Source: UBA3537 sp965657165
GTDB taxonomy: Bacteria > Bacteroidota > Bacteroidia > Flavobacteriales > Flavobacteriaceae
DNA: 25,834 nucleotides
Direction: 5' to 3'
Assembly: GCA_965657165.1 (NCBI GenBank)
Contig: CBFHNG010000026.1
Coordinates: 1 to 25,834 of the forward strand
The notes under the pieces are model-generated. The model ran no database searches. It saw only the letters and a program-made list of their open reading frames with translations, and was not told the DNA's origin. A program made the position numbers and the translations under genes. Position 1 is the stretch's first letter; each line of letters starts with the position of its first letter. Positions 22,077 to 25,834 of the stretch are shown here, one piece after another.

Positions 22077-24538
22077 AAGCGCATGTTTAATCTGATATTA
22101 AAAACTCTTGGCGTTAAATAATTTGGAATAGAATATTGGCGCTTTGAATATACATCTCTAACCCATGTATTGGTAATTGAATTCTGAACATCAAAAATGT
22201 TGAAAATTTCTATGCCAAATGCCAGTTCTTTAAATCGTTTTTTCCATCCAGTTTTTGCTCTATTTTTAGCATCAACAAGAACATAAGACATGCCAATATC
22301 TGCACGTTTGTAATCTGGCAGTCTGTTTTGATAGCGATATACATCAGCATAACTTGGAGACCCGCCTGGAACACCTGTATTATACACCAAATTGAGATAC
22401 ATTTTCATATTTGGAAGCTGAGGAATATAATCTTGAAAAAGGACTCCAAATTTTAAACGTTGGTCCATGGGGCGGGCAATAAACTCTTTTCCACCAATGG
22501 CTTCTTCTGTTTTTAAATATCCAAAAGAAAACCATGATTCTGTTCCAGCCACAAATTCACCATTAAGTCTAACATCTAAACCATAGGCATATGCTTTTGC
22601 ATTATTATTGGCTGCATATCGAATACGTACATTTTCTACGGTGTAGGGGTTAACGTCCGAAAGGTTTTTATAATAAGCTTCAGAAATGAGCTTAAAAGGG
22701 CGTTTCCAAAGCTTAAAACTATACTCATGTCCTGCCACCACATGAATAGAACGTTGCGCTTTAACGTTACTATTGACTGTACCGGTAGCATCGCGTAATT
22801 CTCTATAAAAAGGCGGTTGATAATACAAACCACCACTCAATCTATAGAGCATATCTTTTTTTCCGTTAGGTTTGATGCTAAATTGACCTCGAGGACTAAA
22901 TACCATTTGTTGTTTTGAGTTGATATTTTGACCGCTTACATTCCATTGATGAGCACGTACCCCAAAATTATAAAACACCTCGCTTGAGCCTAGACTACTG
23001 CGTTTACTCCATTGTGCAAAAGCTTGCAAACGTTGTACTGTTGTATTATTTGTAGCTCGAATGTTTTGATAGGGGGCAAGAGGTCCTGTATTTGGCGTAT
23101 AGGGTTGATTATCAAATTGATCTAAATTTGGTGGATTGATAGAAAACCCTGCAGAGTCTATAACTTCCCATTCAACAACACGATCTCGAATATCTTCATT
23201 GGTATATTTTAGAGACCATTGAAAATGATTTTTATTTTTTTTATAATCTCCACGATGTTCGATAGTAGTAATCAAAGCATCCAAATCATTTCTAGCATGA
23301 TTAATTTGACCGCCAATACCCTCTGAAAATTCGACTTCTCCTAAATTCTCATCACCAATATTACTATTGACTTCGCCTAATCTGTATTGTGCCAAAATAT
23401 CAAAATACTCTTGTTCGGTAGTATGAAAACTTGATCCAATGAATTGTAAATTTAAATTTTCATTAACCTGATATAATCCATTCAATGCCCCAAAATATGT
23501 GCTGTATGCATCTTGTTCTTGACCCTCATAAAACACCAAAAGCGCAATAGGATTTTGAAGTGTTCCAAAGTTTGTTTGTCGTGTTTTTGGGGCATAGTTA
23601 TAGGTATTGGAAGTAATATTACCCAAAAAACTTAAATTAAATTTTGGACTAATTTTATAGTTCAAATAAGTTTGTGCATCCAAAAACTGTGGTTCATAAT
23701 TAGTTTGCGTTTCTTTGGCATCAACGAGTAGCGTATTGTCTCTGTAGCGTAACCCTACTAAAGCAGAAAATTTATTGTCTTTACTTGCACCTTCAGCAGT
23801 AACACTTCCACCTAAAAGACTAAAATCGCCACGAACCCCAAATTCTGTTGGTTTTCTATACGTTATGTCCAAAACAGAAGAAAGTTTATCCCCATATTTT
23901 GCTTGAAATCCCCCAGCAGAAAATTGTAAATCCTGAACCATGTCTGTATTAACAAAGCTGAGTCCTTCTTGTTGGCCAGAGCGTACCAAAAATGGTCTGT
24001 AAACTTCTATACCATTGACATAAACTAAATTTTCATCAAAGTTGCCACCACGAACAGAATATTGTGTGCTCAATTCATTGGTGATATTGACCCCTGGCAA
24101 TGTTTTTAATAGGTTTTCTACTCCCGGTTGAGCCCCTTTTATGGTACGAATAATTTGTGGTGAAATTGTGGTAACACCTTCAAAAACCGAACGTCTTGTT
24201 CCAGTAATGACTACAGTTTCAATTTGTTCGACATCTATTTTTAAAACTGGATTAAATTCAAATTCTTGTCCATTTTTTAGATTAAGAATAACGCGAACAG
24301 GTTTGTGATTGATATGAGAAAACTCAACGTTTATATCTTCATTTGCAGGAATTTCTAAAATATAAAATCCATTTGAATTAGAAATAGTCCCATTCAAATT
24401 AGCAGAAATAGTTGCATTTTCAATAGGGGTGTTCGATTCATCTAAAAGCACACCACGTAGCGTTGCAGTTTGTGCCATAAGTTGAAGTTGACCTATTAGA
24501 GAAAAAACAAATAATGTATATAAATAATTGATTTTCAA
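22073..24538 (-). CDS. TonB-dependent receptor with carboxypeptidase-regulatory-like N-terminal domain
   Basis: This is an outer-membrane active transporter of 821 residues. A signal peptide (1-22, ending LQLMA before Q) is followed by a carboxypeptidase-regulatory-like domain (about 25-105: LRGVLLDESNTPIENATISA, SNSNGFYILEIPA). A plug domain comes next (about 110-230, with VVITGTRR as a TonB-box-like start, LLKTLPGVNI and YSVRGGNFDENLVYVNGIEV), then a 22-strand barrel ending in aromatic NIRLNMRF. No SusD-like gene is next to it, so it is not a classical SusCD glycan pair. The ligand is unknown. It lies 12 nt downstream of the M23 peptidase gene on the same strand and is probably cotranscribed with it. 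Confidence 0.95.
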   Translation of the reverse strand: MKINYLYTLFVFSLIGQLQLMAQTATLRGVLLDESNTPIENATISANLNGTISNSNGFYILEIPANEDINVEFSHINHKPVRVILNLKNGQEFEFNPVLKIDVEQIETVVITGTRRSVFEGVTTISPQIIRTIKGAQPGVENLLKTLPGVNITNELSTQYSVRGGNFDENLVYVNGIEVYRPFLVRSGQQEGLSFVNTDMVQDLQFSAGGFQAKYGDKLSSVLDITYRKPTEFGVRGDFSLLGGSVTAEGASKDNKFSALVGLRYRDNTLLVDAKETQTNYEPQFLDAQTYLNYKISPKFNLSFLGNITSNTYNYAPKTRQTNFGTLQNPIALLVFYEGQEQDAYSTYFGALNGLYQVNENLNLQFIGSSFHTTEQEYFDILAQYRLGEVNSNIGDENLGEVEFSEGIGGQINHARNDLDALITTIEHRGDYKKNKNHFQWSLKYTNEDIRDRVVEWEVIDSAGFSINPPNLDQFDNQPYTPNTGPLAPYQNIRATNNTTVQRLQAFAQWSKRSSLGSSEVFYNFGVRAHQWNVSGQNINSKQQMVFSPRGQFSIKPNGKKDMLYRLSGGLYYQPPFYRELRDATGTVNSNVKAQRSIHVVAGHEYSFKLWKRPFKLISEAYYKNLSDVNPYTVENVRIRYAANNNAKAYAYGLDVRLNGEFVAGTESWFSFGYLKTEEAIGGKEFIARPMDQRLKFGVLFQDYIPQLPNMKMYLNLVYNTGVPGGSPSYADVYRYQNRLPDYKRADIGMSYVLVDAKNRAKTGWKKRFKELAFGIEIFNIFDVQNSITNTWVRDVYSKRQYSIPNYLTPRVFNIRLNMRF

Positions 24539-24550
24539 GTTTCGAAAGGT

Positions 24551-25834
24551 TTATTTTCTGTAAAATACAGATTCAAATTTAGAACTATTTCCCACATTAT
24601 CCGTCACAATAAGCTTAAAATTATTTTTAGTACCAGTTACAACCCCGTCATTGAAGTCATGCGTAAGGGTATTAGTTTTAGAGTCATATTCCATTAAAAT
24701 CCACTTACCATTAACAGTTGCTCTATAGTTTTTTATCCCTGAAATTGCATCAGAAATTTTAATTTTTAAATACCGATAATTACTCAACCAGCTCCCATTT
24801 TTAAAATTTGAAGGTGTGATTTTTGGCTCTTCTTTATCAGTTGCAAGGGTGTAAGTTCCAAAGTATTTTGTTCTTGCAGATAGCGTTGTACCTTTACGTT
24901 TTGTAGAGGTATAATACAATTTTCCATATTCAGAAACACTAGCAATATAAAGGTAATTTAAGTCATTAGGTTCAAAGTGACTTGCATCAAATGTTATGGT
25001 CATTGACTTTTTCAATGGAATGTTTGGGCGATGTAGTTTTAGAGTGTCATTTTTTACTTGAATGTCTAAATGCGAATCGTCATACAAAGCATGCGCTGGA
25101 ATTTCTACCCGAATTGAATTTTCTTCGAATATGGTTTGTTCGGCAGCATTAACAAAAGTATAATTTAACGGAATTTCATCTGTCTTTTTTATGTTTTGAA
25201 ATTCTCCAACGATAGGCACACGAACCGATGTAATATTGTTTTTAAAATCTTTAATTTTAATAGTATACAAAGAATTTGTACTGTCTTTAATGTTAAGTTT
25301 TCCTTTTTGTTTTTCAAAAGTAAATAGACTTAAAGGATTGTTTTTTTCAATAAATAGTTTTTGTATTTTTCTTTTTTTTGCACGATAGTGGGCATAATCA
25401 ATAAAACGGTTAATGTGTTTGGTTTCACTGAATGAAAATCTTTTAAAATCAATCTTGATGGATTTTTGACCGTTAAAATAGGTTTCAATTTTTGAAACAC
25501 CATTTTTATTAGGTGCATAATCTTGCCGATCATTGGCTACAATACCAAAACCAATTTCTCCATAAGATTTTATAGCTTCAGCAACAAAACTTCCATCGGG
25601 TTGTTTTCTAAGTCTTATTTTTTTCTTTTTTTGAACCCCATCGATATGGCTATTCTCTGAAATGGGGTAGGCATATAATTCATATAACTCTGGTGCTGTT
25701 GTGTCTTTTATATCCAATCCAAAAAGCATGGGATTCATAGGGCGCTCTTGTTTATCTCTAATCTCGAAATGTAAATGCGGACCAGATGAACCCCCTGTAT
25801 TTCCAGAGAAAGCTACTAATGCATCTGATTCTAT
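24551..25834 (-). CDS. M23 family metallopeptidase (5' end outside window)
   Basis: The frame is open to the right edge, so the first ATG inside the window (25738) is not the start. The 427 visible residues begin with the end of the LytM/M23 catalytic domain: ALVAFSGNTGGSSGPHLHFE, with the zinc-site HLH motif, then IRDKQERPMNPMLFGLDI, the usual end of such domains. The rest (about 390 residues) is a beta-rich tail with Ig-like stretches, ending SDAISGIKNYRATVNGKWI and VTDNVGNSSKFESVFYRK. M23 enzymes cut peptidoglycan cross-bridges or act as divisome or envelope regulators. The upstream catalytic His/Asp residues are outside the window, so activity cannot be judged. It precedes the TonB receptor by 12 nt. 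Confidence 0.93.
   Translation of the reverse strand: MESDALVAFSGNTGGSSGPHLHFEIRDKQERPMNPMLFGLDIKDTTAPELYELYAYPISENSHIDGVQKKKKIRLRKQPDGSFVAEAIKSYGEIGFGIVANDRQDYAPNKNGVSKIETYFNGQKSIKIDFKRFSFSETKHINRFIDYAHYRAKKRKIQKLFIEKNNPLSLFTFEKQKGKLNIKDSTNSLYTIKIKDFKNNITSVRVPIVGEFQNIKKTDEIPLNYTFVNAAEQTIFEENSIRVEIPAHALYDDSHLDIQVKNDTLKLHRPNIPLKKSMTITFDASHFEPNDLNYLYIASVSEYGKLYYTSTKRKGTTLSARTKYFGTYTLATDKEEPKITPSNFKNGSWLSNYRYLKIKISDAISGIKNYRATVNGKWILMEYDSKTNTLTHDFNDGVVTGTKNNFKLIVTDNVGNSSKFESVFYRK

Noticed and set aside
24551..25738. A complete 395-residue protein starting at 25738
   Set aside because: The frame continues without a stop to the window edge and encodes the HLH zinc motif of an M23 domain, so that ATG is internal.

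Overview
The window looks like a stretch of chromosome from a marine-type member of the Flavobacteriaceae (Bacteroidetes). The signs are an AT-rich sequence, weak or absent Shine-Dalgarno sequences, several matches to the Bacteroidetes promoter (a TTG or TTTG at -33 and TAnnTTTG at -7), and families typical of that group: DUF3667, DUF6048, DUF6452, a CCC-motif membrane protein, a TonB receptor with a carboxypeptidase-regulatory-like N-terminus, and a lipoprotein with thrombospondin-3-like calcium repeats. No tRNA, rRNA, CRISPR array, insertion sequence or phage gene was seen. Genes are packed tightly, often with overlapping ends. The content is mostly core, not an accessory island.

Region by region. 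(1) 1-5145, + strand: the second half of a menaquinone operon, read as the 3' end of a CvfB-like S1 RNA-binding protein gene, then menB, menA, menC, a CPBP membrane protease and menE, with gaps of only 0-9 nt. These genes take o-succinyl-6-hydroxycyclohexadiene carboxylate to demethylmenaquinone: MenC makes o-succinylbenzoate, MenE activates it to the CoA ester, MenB closes the ring and MenA prenylates it. The thioesterase step and the early genes (menF, menD, menH) are not in the window. (2) 5125-6753, - strand: a methylcrotonoyl-CoA-carboxylase-like beta subunit, divergent from a pirin gene (6855-7577). (3) 7552-9283, - strand: a DUF3667 zinc-ribbon membrane protein, an unlisted 55-residue coiled-coil protein and a 189-residue membrane protein of unknown function. 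The last two are each preceded by a copy of one 39-bp promoter element. (4) 9440-11307, + strand: a 58-residue membrane protein translationally coupled to the translation factor EttA. (5) 11317-13994, - strand: rlmD followed by a DUF6452 lipoprotein and a DUF6048 barrel-like protein. (6) 14061-14750, - strand: an MscS-related membrane protein followed by a good intrinsic terminator. (7) 14945-18441, + strand: ornithine aminotransferase (rocD) and a lipoprotein prolyl oligopeptidase. (8) 18471-19081, - strand: DUF2752 and CCC-motif membrane proteins. (9) 19187-19941, + strand: a small membrane protein coupled to a KOW-like/Smr protein. (10) 19938-20819, - strand: the calcium-repeat lipoprotein. 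(11) 20922-22076, + strand: a class I cysteine desulfurase. (12) 22073-25834, - strand: an M23 peptidase (5' end outside the window) followed by a TonB-dependent receptor.

I did not find a clear new defence, mobile or biosynthetic system. The items most worth a second look are the lipoprotein/barrel pair behind rlmD, the small membrane protein locked to EttA, the stand-alone KOW-Smr protein with its TTG-started membrane partner, the duplicated promoter element, and menE starting at TTG one codon after the in-frame stop of the CPBP gene. Four starts differ from the longest reading frame or from simple ORF calls: rocD (14945), the cysteine desulfurase (20922), the M23 gene (open to the window edge) and the two small genes at 8403-8570 and 9440-9616.
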